From MWEH01 sp035409945 (GTDB lineage Bacteria > Bacillota > Clostridia > Christensenellales > DTU072): DNA of 64,000 nt. A program made the position numbers and the translations under genes. The stretch covers positions 62,001 to 126,000 of the forward strand of contig DAONQC010000003.1 of NCBI GenBank assembly GCA_035409945.1, given 5' to 3'. This document shows positions 34,411 to 43,222 of this stretch, in pieces; position 1 is the first letter of the stretch; every line of letters begins with the position of its first letter. The notes beneath the pieces were generated by a model, which saw only the letters and a list, made by a program, of their open reading frames with translations, was not told where the DNA came from and did no database searches.

Positions 34411-35102
34411 TATTTTGATCTCACTATTTCAACAAGTGCATTGAGATTTTTGATAGTAATATGGTCTTTCCAAAAATCAAATATACCCTCTTCGCGCATC
34501 CTAATCATCTCACGTGACATTGACGGTCTAGATACATTTAAATATTCTGCCATTTCATTTCTGTTTATACCTAACCTAACATCTAAAGTGGCTTGTTCAA
34601 CATATTTTTCGTATATTAGTTTTGCAATTTTAACTCGCATACTCTTCTCTTTTAAATATTCTGCATCTTTGTGCATCGTATTAATTCTTGTAGCCATGTA
34701 TTGTAATGTGTTTTCCAATAATTTTTGATGAAAGGTACAATTTTTTTCACACTGTCTAACGATAGTTGAAATGGTAATGTATAAAATAGCCGATTCCTCC
34801 GCAGCAATAACAGAATATTTTGCTTTCTTTTCAGGGTTATAACCATCTATCTCCCCAAACATTTCTCCTTCACCGATTATTTCAACAACTTCTTTCTTTC
34901 CACCATCTTTTGTAACAAATTTAGCAGCAGTCCCTTGTAACACAATTCCGATTTCGTTAACCTCGTCATCTTGAGTATATAATATCCTGCCTCTTGAACA
35001 CTTTAGTATCCTACCTTTCAGACAGTCAAAAATGCTATTTATTTCGCTGTCCTCAAAGTTGTTAAATAATTGATTATTTTTAATGAGTTTAATTATATTC
35101 AT
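34410..35102 (-). CDS. Crp/Fnr-family transcription regulator
   Basis: A 230-aa regulator: an N-terminal cyclic-nucleotide-binding beta-roll (about 10-120, with GRILYTQDDEVNEIGIVLQG and GEMFGEI), a dimer helix, and a C-terminal helix-turn-helix (LGINRNEMAEYLNVSRPSMSRE). No Fnr-type cysteine cluster is seen, so an iron-sulfur sensor is unlikely; the ligand is unknown. I prefer the ATG at 35100-35102, after AGGGGA, to an in-frame TTG 18 codons upstream. The hydrolase that follows is translationally coupled to it and may be part of the same response. Confidence 0.88.
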   Translation of the reverse strand: MNIIKLIKNNQLFNNFEDSEINSIFDCLKGRILKCSRGRILYTQDDEVNEIGIVLQGTAAKFVTKDGGKKEVVEIIGEGEMFGEIDGYNPEKKAKYSVIAAEESAILYITISTIVRQCEKNCTFHQKLLENTLQYMATRINTMHKDAEYLKEKSMRVKIAKLIYEKYVEQATLDVRLGINRNEMAEYLNVSRPSMSREMIRMREEGIFDFWKDHITIKNLNALVEIVRSK

Positions 35103-35398
35103 ATCATTAAAATCCCCTATACTATCACATTTATAAACTGTAGCCAGAGCTACCAATTATTTATATTATACTTTCTATCCACTCTGTTTGCAAGCATTAA
35201 ATTATAACGATAACAAGATTTTGGTACAAACAATAATGCATCTTACAAAACAAATCCTTCGCTTCATAAATTGAAGACTATTTTAAATACACAATTATTA
35301 TACTATATTACGAAATTTGTTTAAAGAGCTTTGGATACATTACAAGACTTTTATTTTTTACTGTGCTATCATATAATCACTGTGTATAGAGGAATTTT

Positions 35399-36130
35399 AT
35401 GGATGATAATGTACTTCAACAATTTGATGAAAAAATTGATGCCTGTTATAATTCACGTCTAATTTTAGTAGATAAGCCTATTTCTGAACTATTAAAAACT
35501 CTTGTGAGTAGACAGGACTATTTTTCTGTTTTAAGAGACGCAGCGAAAACCGCCTCTTTTTCTAATGAATTTCAAAAATCGTGCATCATGACTTCCGAAG
35601 GGAAAAAATTTCTTCTCCCTACTTCTGATACTAAAATCGTGTCACTGGTTACAGGCTTGCTTTTTGAATTTGATAAAGGCAACTTATCTATAGTTGATTT
35701 TGTTACCTCATTTTTTCCTTCAGCACATCCACATGGTTCATATATACAGTTTTGTAAAAATGTCCTATTGCCTTTTTCAGATAGTTTTTCTCGCCTAATG
35801 AAAGGAGAACCCCCGCACGCCGATGTAAACCTTACGCTTGATACTAATACAAGATCCCCACTTGTTGACAAGGTCAAAGAGGATTGTGATTACTGGATAA
35901 GAATAATGATTGATTCTGTTATTGGAGATAACAGCATTAATGAACGTTTACGGCAAGATGCACTTAAAATGCTTAATGGTTTTTTACATATTTTAGATTT
36001 AAACGATCCAATTATAACAAGTATAACTTGGACTGGGTTAAACTACACCCTGTCAGATGTAAATGCGGTCTATCGCGAATTAAGAGAGCTAGAACTTCTA
36101 CTAAAAAAATATGGGGCGATTGACAAATAA
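35399..36130 (+). CDS. Conserved-type protein of unknown function, mostly helical
   Basis: A 243-aa soluble protein I do not recognise. No signal peptide or membrane segment is present. It looks helical throughout, with a DxHADVNLTLDTNTRSPLVDKV stretch near 140-160 and a leucine-rich C-terminus (RELRELELLLKKYGAIDK). The ATG is preceded by AGAGGA, and a TATAAT box lies at 35372-35377. It is divergent from the Crp-like regulator across a 296-base gap that otherwise shows nothing clear, so it could be a target of that regulator. Confidence 0.75.
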   Translation: MDDNVLQQFDEKIDACYNSRLILVDKPISELLKTLVSRQDYFSVLRDAAKTASFSNEFQKSCIMTSEGKKFLLPTSDTKIVSLVTGLLFEFDKGNLSIVDFVTSFFPSAHPHGSYIQFCKNVLLPFSDSFSRLMKGEPPHADVNLTLDTNTRSPLVDKVKEDCDYWIRIMIDSVIGDNSINERLRQDALKMLNGFLHILDLNDPIITSITWTGLNYTLSDVNAVYRELRELELLLKKYGAIDK

Positions 36131-36263
36131 TTTTGAAAATTTTAGGGACATATCTAACTATTTTCATTTAATCGGCAAGCAGGAGGCATAAATGTTTAAA
36201 CCCAGACGCATTGGATATAATAAATGAGGCGATTGACAAATGATTTTTGAAAGTTTTAAAAGT
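36116..36263 (+). repeat. Direct repeat: 3' end of the 243-aa gene copied onto the AEC start
   Basis: GCGATTGACAAAT plus following TTTTGAAA-(A/G)-TTTT occurs at 36116-36150 and again at 36229-36263, offset 113 bases. In the first copy it encodes AIDK-stop, the end of the 243-aa protein. In the second the same frame also reads NEAIDK-stop, and its TGA overlaps the ATG of the AEC permease. The bases around the AEC start thus come from a copy of the upstream gene's end. Confidence 0.75.
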
Positions 36264-37193
36264 GTCGCATTATTACTACTTATGGCTATCCCGGGTTTTA
36301 TCATTGCAAAAACCCATCTTGTTGTAAAAGAACAAGCAGTAACATTTTTATCTGTTTTCTTACTATATGTTTGCCAACCGTTTGTTACATTCAATGCGTT
36401 TTTAAGACAAAACTTTGATGTAAATGTATTATTTAATATGCTGAAGGTTTTCTTATTCATCGCATTTTTTATAATCATTATGGCTCTTATCGGCAAATTG
36501 TTGACAAAATTCATTTTTAAAAATTCATCTATTGAGGATAAAAGAAGCATTAGTTATGCGGGAGCATTTGGGAATATGGGATATATGGCTATCCCATTTT
36601 TACAGCTATTATTCCCCGATAATTCTCTAGTCATTTTGTACGCCGCATCTGCAATCACAGCTTTCAATTTAGTATCGTGGTCCTTTGGGATATACCTACT
36701 ATCTGGGGACAAAAAGGACATGAATATCAAAAAAGCCATCTTTAATCCTGCTACAATTTCATTGATTGCTACTTTGCCTTTTTACATCTTCAATATTAAT
36801 TTTGTTAATTACCCATTACCAGGGCTTCAAAATTTAATTAATTTATTTGCTACAATGATGGGACCACTTGCTATGATTTTAGTAGGACTAGAAATGTCCG
36901 ATATCTCATTAAAAGAACTCGTATCCGACCCAAAAGTATATTTTTCCTCTTTCATTAAACTCTGCATTTCTCCAGTTCTTGCTTTTGCATTAATTGCTTT
37001 ATTATCACTTTTTTTAGACTTTAGTCAAATCACTGTCAATCTAATAACTGCAGCAGCTGTACCATCTGCAAATAACTTATTGATGTTTTCAAATAAGCTA
37101 GAAAGGTCTGCAAAAACACCAACTAAAATGGTAGTAATATCTACTATTTTATCAATACTTACAATACCAGTAGCTTTAAATCTCTTCACGTGA
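36240..37193 (+). CDS. AEC-family permease (auxin efflux carrier type)
   Basis: A 317-aa membrane protein with about ten hydrophobic segments in two halves of five. It matches the AEC family: GFIIAKTHLVVKEQ near the start, SYAGAFGNMGYMAIPFLQ in the middle, and a PSANNLLMFSNKLE-like motif near the end. Bacterial members export or import small organic acids; the substrate cannot be told. A GAGG site lies nine bases before the ATG, inside a repeat copied from the preceding gene. Confidence 0.87.
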   Translation: MIFESFKSVALLLLMAIPGFIIAKTHLVVKEQAVTFLSVFLLYVCQPFVTFNAFLRQNFDVNVLFNMLKVFLFIAFFIIIMALIGKLLTKFIFKNSSIEDKRSISYAGAFGNMGYMAIPFLQLLFPDNSLVILYAASAITAFNLVSWSFGIYLLSGDKKDMNIKKAIFNPATISLIATLPFYIFNINFVNYPLPGLQNLINLFATMMGPLAMILVGLEMSDISLKELVSDPKVYFSSFIKLCISPVLAFALIALLSLFLDFSQITVNLITAAAVPSANNLLMFSNKLERSAKTPTKMVVISTILSILTIPVALNLFT

Positions 37194-37240
37194 GCTTATT
37201 TTTCGAAAACATATAAATATATCGTTAATACAACTCACCG

Positions 37241-37510
37241 ATAATTCGAACTAAATGTTTCACCTAGCATAATACAAAACCTTCGTACATTAAGGGGTAA
37301 TGTGAACCTTGCTGTTAATTCTTTACTCCTATTTTATTTATTTGAAAAACTTAACCGCTTTTAGCCAGACTCTATTGTATGAAAAAACACAACGTTTGAA
37401 AGTAAATGCACATTTTACTTATGAGCGTGCGCTTAGTTTGGGAATTATTCGTGCCTTAAGCGACTAACTGTTGCACTTACTATGACAACTTACTATGCGA
37501 ACTTTAATGA
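37241..37510 (+). repeat. Dispersed intergenic repeat, copy iii (gap before the DUF1858 gene)
   Basis: The gap 37194-37602 has no gene. The block CGTGCCTTAAGCGACT-ACTGTTGCACTTAC-ATGACAAC at about 37449-37492 occurs nearly unchanged on the other strand at 50934-50972. The preceding GC-CTTAGTTTG-GA and TACATT-AGGGG-AATGT also match that copy. The word TGTTGCACTTACTATGA recurs in the 113-bp units at 56698-57000. Confidence 0.65.
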
Positions 37511-37602
37511 TATTTTAGTGTTTTAATCAGTTGAGTTTTAGCAGTTATTTAATATATACTAGTTAAGATAATTACAATAACATAACTGTTAGGAGGCATT
37601 AT

Positions 37603-37812
37603 ATGACAATAACGAAAGATACACCACTATTAGAAGCTTTGAGATCCGGAAACACCCAAGCTATGGCTAATGTATTAAGAGAATTCGGGATGCCTTGTTT
37701 AGGATGCGCTCTTGCAAGACACGAGACTGTTGGCCAAGCAGCTAGTTCACATGGAATTGATGTGGACACAATGGTTAAAGCTTTGAATGAAGCCGCAGTA
37801 AGCACTGACTAA
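37603..37812 (+). CDS. DUF1858-domain protein with CxxC motif
   Basis: A 69-residue protein of the DUF1858 family, found alone or fused to hybrid-cluster or other redox proteins in anaerobes. The CLGC motif is at Cys32 and Cys35, and the family's GMPCLGCALARHETV core is intact; a redox or metal role is likely but unproven. AGGAGG stands six bases before the ATG. It is followed by tRNA-Gln after 29 bases. Confidence 0.9.
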   Translation: MTITKDTPLLEALRSGNTQAMANVLREFGMPCLGCALARHETVGQAASSHGIDVDTMVKALNEAAVSTD

Positions 37813-37841
37813 TTTCATAATTGAATTAGTTTAACAATCGA

Positions 37842-37915
37842 TGGAGCATGGTGTAATGGTAACACAAAGGACTCTGACCCCTTTGATGTAAGTTCGATTC
37901 TTACTGCTCCTGCCA
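37842..37915 (+). tRNA. tRNA-Gln (anticodon CTG)
   Basis: Full cloverleaf: acceptor 37842-37848 with 37905-37911, D stem GTGT/ACAC, anticodon CTG at 37874-37876 in a CTCTGAC loop, T arm GTAAG-TTCGATT-CTTAC, discriminator G73 as in Gln tRNAs, and CCA encoded (37913-37915). Two weak spots are a U-U at pair 1:72, where Gln tRNAs normally have a weak U-A, and an A-C at 31:39. It is the only tRNA seen in the window. Confidence 0.9.
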
Positions 37916-37919
37916 GGGA

Positions 37920-37947
37920 AACGGGGGTTTTTTCGAAAACCCTCGTT
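37920..37947 (+). promoter_or_regulatory. Strong UUCG hairpin between tRNA-Gln and the ttcA-like gene
   Basis: AACGGGGGTTTT pairs with AAAACCCTCGTT (12 bp, one G-U) around a TTCG tetraloop. No T-run follows, so it is not a standard terminator. It may mark the tRNA 3' end, protect the downstream mRNA after tRNA processing, or stop transcription partially. Confidence 0.65.
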
Positions 37948-37969
37948 ACCTATAAAAAGGCTCTCTAAG

Positions 37970-38734
37970 ATGGAAAAACTACATAAAAGCAAAACTTTAA
38001 CTAAAATTACTGGTGACATGCGTCGTGCAATACAAACCTTTGATATGATTCTTGACGGCGAGCATGTTGCAGTTGCCGTATCAGGTGGAAAAGATAGTAT
38101 AGCTTTGTTAGTTGGATTGGCTAACTTGCAAAAATATAGTCCTATAAAATTTAGCCTTTCAGCAATTACTGTTGATATTGGTTTCCCCACATCCAATCCA
38201 AGTCGGTTTGATGATATCGAAAAGCTTTGTACAGGTTATTCTATCCCTTTTTATCTTGTTAAAACCAACATATATGATGTTGTTTTCAACATTAGAAAAG
38301 AACCAAACCCTTGTAGCTTATGTGCCAATATGAGGCGGGGTGCACTTAATGCCGAATGTGTAAAGATCGGCGCTACTAAACTTGCGCTAGGTCACCATAA
38401 AGATGATTTTGTAGACACATTTATAATGTCTTTATTTCAAGAAAATCGATTATTCACATTACAACCCGTTTCATACATGGACCGGATGAAGATTACTCTC
38501 ATTAGACCTCTAATATACGTTGAAGAAGCGACGATAAAAACTTTAACTGATGAACTTCATTTGCCCACCGTTTCTAATCCATGTCCACTAGACAAAACTA
38601 GTATGAGGCAAAAAATCAAAGATACCATCTCCACCCTTTCAATAGATTTTCCAAATATTAGAACAAGTATCTTTTCAGCAATAACCCACCCTGAACGATT
38701 AATGATTGTTAATGCAAACAAAAAAGAGGATTAA
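37970..38734 (+). CDS. TtcA-like tRNA 2-thiolation protein
   Basis: A 254-aa PP-loop ATPase of the TtcA/TilS superfamily. The ATP-binding SGGKDS is at 38-43, the paired cysteines Cys115 and Cys118 (NPCSLCANMRRG) and a later NPCP Cys near 203 are where TtcA-type proteins hold an iron-sulfur cluster, and GHHKDD near 141 is conserved. TtcA thiolates C32 of certain tRNAs; the tRNA-Gln just upstream has C at position 32, though that substrate is speculation. TilS is less likely because its C-terminal domains are missing. Confidence 0.85.
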   Translation: MEKLHKSKTLTKITGDMRRAIQTFDMILDGEHVAVAVSGGKDSIALLVGLANLQKYSPIKFSLSAITVDIGFPTSNPSRFDDIEKLCTGYSIPFYLVKTNIYDVVFNIRKEPNPCSLCANMRRGALNAECVKIGATKLALGHHKDDFVDTFIMSLFQENRLFTLQPVSYMDRMKITLIRPLIYVEEATIKTLTDELHLPTVSNPCPLDKTSMRQKIKDTISTLSIDFPNIRTSIFSAITHPERLMIVNANKKED

Positions 38735-38883
38735 AACCAAACATGCTCCATAGAACCAGTTTGAATTTATACGGTTAATATTGCTAACCATTTATATTGA
38801 TTAGATTCGAGCGGTAGAATCATTCTAAAATTAAATGTAGTTTTTCTGTTGTCTTAGCCCTCTTTTTATTAGATAATGTATCA

Positions 38884-39702
38884 ATGAAAACCAAAATTAA
38901 TATAAAAACATATCTATATAACATACTTCAACTCGCGTGGACCTTTTTTAAAATTGGTGCCATCACTTTCGGTGGAGGCTACGCAATGATTTCCGTTATC
39001 GAACATAATGTAGTAGAAAAAAAGAAATGGATTTCACACGAAGATATGTTAAATATAGTTGCTATTGCAGAATCCACGCCTGGAGCAATAGCTTTGAACG
39101 CATCGACCTATATTGGAGCTAGAATTGCTGGGTTTTTGGGAGCATTAATTGCATCTATTGCATCTATGTTACCTTCTATTATCATCATAGTCTGCATCTC
39201 ACTGCTCTATAATCATTTTGTAGACAGTCCATACTTATACTGGGCAGGACTAGGTATGCGTGGCGCAGTCGCCGCTCTAATCCTAAATGCAGTAATCAAT
39301 TTAGGAAAATTTTTAAAAACTGAACGTCGCCCTGCTATTTGGGCTGTCCTCATTATTTCTCTTACACTTGCTCTTTTAGCTAATTTTGAAGTTATCCACT
39401 TTGATAACATATTCATTATTTTAGGAACAATGGTAATTGGTCTTATCTACACAATGATAGAAATCTCTTTGAAAAAGAAAAAGGCATCAAAAACATCAGA
39501 TTTGATTTCTATAGAACCGGAGAATGAAAATGACGATGTCTCAACAACCCTAATTAATTCCGAACTTGAGAACAACGTTAAAATCTTATCTACAAGCAGT
39601 TATAAACAGCCCGTCGAGCAAGATTCCATCGTAAATGTTGAGGAAAAAGTTCACTCTAAAAACAACGGAGTAGCAAACGAAGAAAATGGAGGCGAAAAAT
39701 GA
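38884..39702 (+). CDS. Chromate transporter family protein, first subunit
   Basis: A 272-aa membrane protein with one CHR domain: FGGGYAMISVIEHNVVEKKKW and ESTPGAIALNASTYIGARIAG are the family signatures. Half-size CHR proteins work as pairs of opposite topology, and the partner follows with a 4-base overlap. An unusual polar C-terminal tail of about 85 residues follows the last membrane segment. Chromate is the tested substrate in some relatives; the natural substrate here is unknown. Confidence 0.92.
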   Translation: MKTKINIKTYLYNILQLAWTFFKIGAITFGGGYAMISVIEHNVVEKKKWISHEDMLNIVAIAESTPGAIALNASTYIGARIAGFLGALIASIASMLPSIIIIVCISLLYNHFVDSPYLYWAGLGMRGAVAALILNAVINLGKFLKTERRPAIWAVLIISLTLALLANFEVIHFDNIFIILGTMVIGLIYTMIEISLKKKKASKTSDLISIEPENENDDVSTTLINSELENNVKILSTSSYKQPVEQDSIVNVEEKVHSKNNGVANEENGGEK

Positions 39703-40265
39703 ATATATATCTTGATTTGTTTCTTTCCTTCATGAAAATATCGTTTTTCACCATCGGCGGTGGATATGCTATGATTCCACTAATCCAATCAACAGTGACT
39801 GAAAAAGGTTGGATGACACAAGACATGCTAATAAGCTTCATTGGCATTGCAGAAAGCACCCCTGGCCCTTTTTCGGTAAATATAAGCACATTTGTTGGAT
39901 ATAATATGGGTGGAGCACTTGGTGTCTTATGCGCTTCAATGGGGATCTTGCTTCCCCCCTTCGTCACAATATTATTAATTTATTATGTAGGTAAAAAATT
40001 TGCTACAAATCCTTATGTTATTGGAGTTATGTCTTTTTTGAGAGCATCGGCTATCGCTTTAATATTTTCCGCCTTTGTGTCTATCGCATACTCAACTATC
40101 ATAATCTCAAACAAACTCACTGGTACTCCAGATTTTAACTGGTTAGGACTTGTAATTATGGTTTTATCTTTTCTAGGTATGCGATTTTTAAAAAAAATCC
40201 ACCCTGTTGTTTACATACTCCTATCGGCAGGACTAGGAATTTTGTTCTATGGATTCGTCCTCTAA
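39699..40265 (+). CDS. Chromate transporter family protein, second subunit
   Basis: A 188-aa CHR-domain protein, partner of the preceding one. It repeats the motifs IGGGYAMIPLIQSTVTEKGW and ESTPGPFSVNISTFVGYNMGG. The ATG overlaps the previous stop by four bases, so the two are translated together. It has about five to six hydrophobic segments and no extra domains. Confidence 0.93.
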   Translation: MNIYLDLFLSFMKISFFTIGGGYAMIPLIQSTVTEKGWMTQDMLISFIGIAESTPGPFSVNISTFVGYNMGGALGVLCASMGILLPPFVTILLIYYVGKKFATNPYVIGVMSFLRASAIALIFSAFVSIAYSTIIISNKLTGTPDFNWLGLVIMVLSFLGMRFLKKIHPVVYILLSAGLGILFYGFVL

Positions 40266-40326
40266 TCTAATAGCAAATTTTGTTATATTTCATTTAACCA
40301 ATAAACTAACTTTTCAAGACAAATGC

Positions 40327-40404
40327 CTATTCAATGACTTCAGATTGCGTATTATTCAAGCTAGATGAAATTTCTATTTATTCCATGCTTTCACAGATAG
40401 TTTC
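40327..40404 (-). pseudogene. Remnant copy A of the symporter 3' end
   Basis: On the minus strand this reads ETICESME-stop-IEISSSLNNTQSEVIE-stop, residue for residue parallel to ETIRESMEEIEASSG..IQTEEVAK-stop at the end of the symporter gene (offset about 219 bases). One Glu codon has become a stop. Confidence 0.8.
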
Positions 40405-40425
40405 TTTAGATGAACGTGACAACAA

Positions 40426-40490
40426 TGACGCTGTGTATTATTTATTCCAAGCTTTCACGGATAATTTCGTCATACAGTACAATTCTAGTA
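40426..40490 (-). pseudogene. Remnant copy B of the symporter 3' end
   Basis: On the minus strand this reads IVLYDEIIRESLE-stop, matching KIVPYDETIRESMEE of the symporter (offset about 155 bases). It stops at the same Glu codon as copy A, so A and B may share a history. Confidence 0.75.
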
Positions 40491-40542
40491 GAAAATTTCA
40501 ACTGTCACCTAAACATTATAGCGAACCATTTCAAAAAACATC

Positions 40543-42177
40543 TTATTTCGCAACTTCTTCAGTTTGTATATCGTGAACACCAGATGAAGCTTCTATTTCT
40601 TCCATGCTTTCGCGGATAGTTTCGTCATATGGTACAATCTTTTCTTCTTCTTTTCCCTTGTCTTTGAAGAAAAAGCCTATGGGTGTTACTAACATAGATG
40701 CCATCATACAAATTACGCCTATTACGGGAGCTCGCTTAATTCCTAACGAGATTAGTTCGCTAAACCCATTACCTCCACCTACGGCACCAAATACAAATAT
40801 TAAAACTACCGTAATCACCAAAGTTGTAATCATTGATATATATGCGCCCACTCTAGATGCCTTTTTTGTATACAACCCATAAATATATGGACCTATAAAA
40901 CAACCTGAAATGGTTCCCCACGATAAAGACATAAGAGTGACTATAGCCTCCACTCTCAATATAGCTAAAACCGCCGATAGCATTACAAATAACACACTAA
41001 AAACACTAACTAAATTCCTTACACTCTTATCAGAGGCATCTCTTTTTATAACACCTTTATACATATCAACCCCTACAGAAGATGATGAAACTAATGCTAG
41101 TGAAGAAAGCGTCGACATGCTTGCAGCAAGTACTAAAACACATATTAGCCCTAACACAGCATATCCCATGTATTCATTGCGCATAAACATATCGGGTATA
41201 ACATGTGATGTACCATCCGTTGGCATCTCTGGATAAAATAGCCGCGAAAAACCACCATTAAAATAAGCCCCACCGCCTACAATTAAAGCAAAAAATGTAG
41301 ATATGACAGTGCCTTGCATAATAGCTTTATCGTCTTTAATGGCATAGAACTTTTGTACCGATTGAGGAACAGCCCATACTCCAAATGAAGTTAGCAGTAT
41401 GTTTGTTATCAAAACAACAACAGGTCTATCAAAGAAGTATTTTGTAGGATCAGATTTTGGGAAAAACCCATACCCCATCTCAGTTAGCGTTCTTAATCCT
41501 TCAATACCATTAACAGTTTTAGACGCTAACATCAATGCAATAATTAAGACAATACCTCCAAGCATAATAATACCCTGTACAAAATTACTAATTGCATTGC
41601 CTAAATATCCACCCAAAAACACATATAGTGCAGTGACAATAGCCATAATAATCACACAGTATTCGAACTTTAATCCAAAAACAGCTTCAAAAATATAGCC
41701 TATACCCTGATATACAGAAGTGGAATACGGGATTAGCAAAATAAAAATAATAACAGCTGAAAAAATCTTCAACCCATATGATGAATATCGTTTTTCAAAA
41801 AATTGAGGCATGGTTTGGGCATTAACTTTATTAGTATACTCTCTAGTTTTCTTTGCTAAAACTAACCAAGCTAACAAGGAGCCGAATGCTGCATTTGCAA
41901 TCCCTATCCAAACTCCCGCTAACCCTATATTCATGCCAAATGTGCCAGCATATCCTACAAAAACAACTGCCGAAAAATATGTCGTTCCATATCCAAAAGC
42001 GCTCAACCACCCTCCGACGGACCTATTGCCTAATAAAAATCCATCTAAAGTTTTGGCTTTTTTCCTGGAAAACAATGCAATGGCAACTATAAGTGCTATA
42101 TAAACGAACAACACTAAATAAGCTTGCCAAACGTCTTTAGGATTCCTCGTCACAGTTGACAATAAAATTGGGGACAT
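40543..42177 (-). CDS. Sodium:solute symporter (SSS family)
   Basis: A 544-aa permease with about 13-14 membrane segments, of the same family as PutP and PanF. Family features: FLLGNRSVGGWLSAFGYGTTYFSA in TM1-2, YKGVIKRDAS after the STLSSLALVSSSS motif that forms part of the sodium site. It probably takes up a small nutrient with Na+; the substrate is not evident. The cytoplasmic tail is acidic (about 505-544), and its last codons are copied twice downstream. Confidence 0.92.
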   Translation of the reverse strand: MSPILLSTVTRNPKDVWQAYLVLFVYIALIVAIALFSRKKAKTLDGFLLGNRSVGGWLSAFGYGTTYFSAVVFVGYAGTFGMNIGLAGVWIGIANAAFGSLLAWLVLAKKTREYTNKVNAQTMPQFFEKRYSSYGLKIFSAVIIFILLIPYSTSVYQGIGYIFEAVFGLKFEYCVIIMAIVTALYVFLGGYLGNAISNFVQGIIMLGGIVLIIALMLASKTVNGIEGLRTLTEMGYGFFPKSDPTKYFFDRPVVVLITNILLTSFGVWAVPQSVQKFYAIKDDKAIMQGTVISTFFALIVGGGAYFNGGFSRLFYPEMPTDGTSHVIPDMFMRNEYMGYAVLGLICVLVLAASMSTLSSLALVSSSSVGVDMYKGVIKRDASDKSVRNLVSVFSVLFVMLSAVLAILRVEAIVTLMSLSWGTISGCFIGPYIYGLYTKKASRVGAYISMITTLVITVVLIFVFGAVGGGNGFSELISLGIKRAPVIGVICMMASMLVTPIGFFFKDKGKEEEKIVPYDETIRESMEEIEASSGVHDIQTEEVAK

Positions 42178-42191
42178 GGCTTTTTCTCCTA

Positions 42192-43160
42192 TTATTTTTC
42201 GTAGTCAATTATATCTATCCGTGATTCAACTGGTATTTCTTCACCTTCTTTAATTGAAAAAAACTCTTCGTCAAAATCCATATCATCTTCGTACATCTCA
42301 GACGCCATATTATTTTCATTATGTTGAACCTTAGATTCAAATATTGTATCAGCTATTTTTATGTAATCTTCAGTTGCAAGAGCTTCGCCTCTAACATTTT
42401 CATCATAACCCAAACTTTTAAGAATATTGACTACTTCTTCCTTCGTTAAACTTGGAAACGCACTAACTACATTGTTCACAAAAGTTTTTCTTCGCATATG
42501 AAAACCAGACCTTATGAGTGTCTTTAGCGTTTTTTTATCTTTAAAGACATATTTGTTGTTGCTAATGTCTATTCTAACAATTGCGCTATCAACCTTAGGG
42601 ACGGGATAAAAAGCGTGTCTATTAACTCTACGAACTTTTTTTGCATCACCTTTTAATGAAATCCCAATTGTTATTGCGCCATATTCAGGGGTTCCAGGGT
42701 ATGCTGTTAACCTATCAGCTATCTCTTCTTGCACCATAACAGTTATAGATTTCAAAGGCAAATCACTTTCTATAAATCTCATTAATAGTGGTGTCGTAAT
42801 GTTATATGGGATGTTCGCTACTATCTTAAACTCACCTTTTGTTAAATCTAGAATATCATCATCTGTTAATTTCATAACGTCTCTAAAGTACAATTCTACA
42901 TTTGTTAAATCTACCAGTGTTTCTTTCAAAATGTTTTGTAAGGACATATCAACGTCAAACGATATTACTTTTTTTGCTATTTTAGCAATTGAACGAGTTA
43001 AAGTCCCAGCTCCAGTACCTATTTCAAAAACAACATCTTCCGAAGTTATTCCAGCATCAGAAACAACGGCATCAAGTAAACTAGTGTCAGTTATGAAATT
43101 TTGCCCTAGCGACTTTTTAAACTTAAACTTATTTTTTAAAAGAATGTTTTTTATTTCCAT
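42192..43160 (-). CDS. rsmA: 16S rRNA (adenine1518/1519-N6)-dimethyltransferase
   Basis: KsgA: dimethylates two adenines at the 3' end of 16S rRNA late in assembly. The Rossmann fold motifs are KSLGQNFITD, VFEIGTGAGTLT and NIPYNITTPLL (catalytic). I start at the ATG 43158-43160 with GGAG upstream; an in-frame TTG four codons earlier lies inside that site. The 322-aa protein has about 45 extra acidic residues after the normal C-terminus (EDDMDFDEEFFSIKEGEE), which is unusual for KsgA. Confidence 0.97.
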   Translation of the reverse strand: MEIKNILLKNKFKFKKSLGQNFITDTSLLDAVVSDAGITSEDVVFEIGTGAGTLTRSIAKIAKKVISFDVDMSLQNILKETLVDLTNVELYFRDVMKLTDDDILDLTKGEFKIVANIPYNITTPLLMRFIESDLPLKSITVMVQEEIADRLTAYPGTPEYGAITIGISLKGDAKKVRRVNRHAFYPVPKVDSAIVRIDISNNKYVFKDKKTLKTLIRSGFHMRRKTFVNNVVSAFPSLTKEEVVNILKSLGYDENVRGEALATEDYIKIADTIFESKVQHNENNMASEMYEDDMDFDEEFFSIKEGEEIPVESRIDIIDYEK

Positions 43161-43222
43161 ATACTTCTCCAATTATTCCTAGCGCCTTTGTAACATTGGT
43201 AAGAATATACTTTGTTACACAA

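Noticed and set aside
34410..35156. Longer Crp-like start at a TTG (35154-35156)
   Set aside because: The added 18 residues do not match the family and the TTG has no ribosome binding site; the ATG at 35100-35102 fits better.
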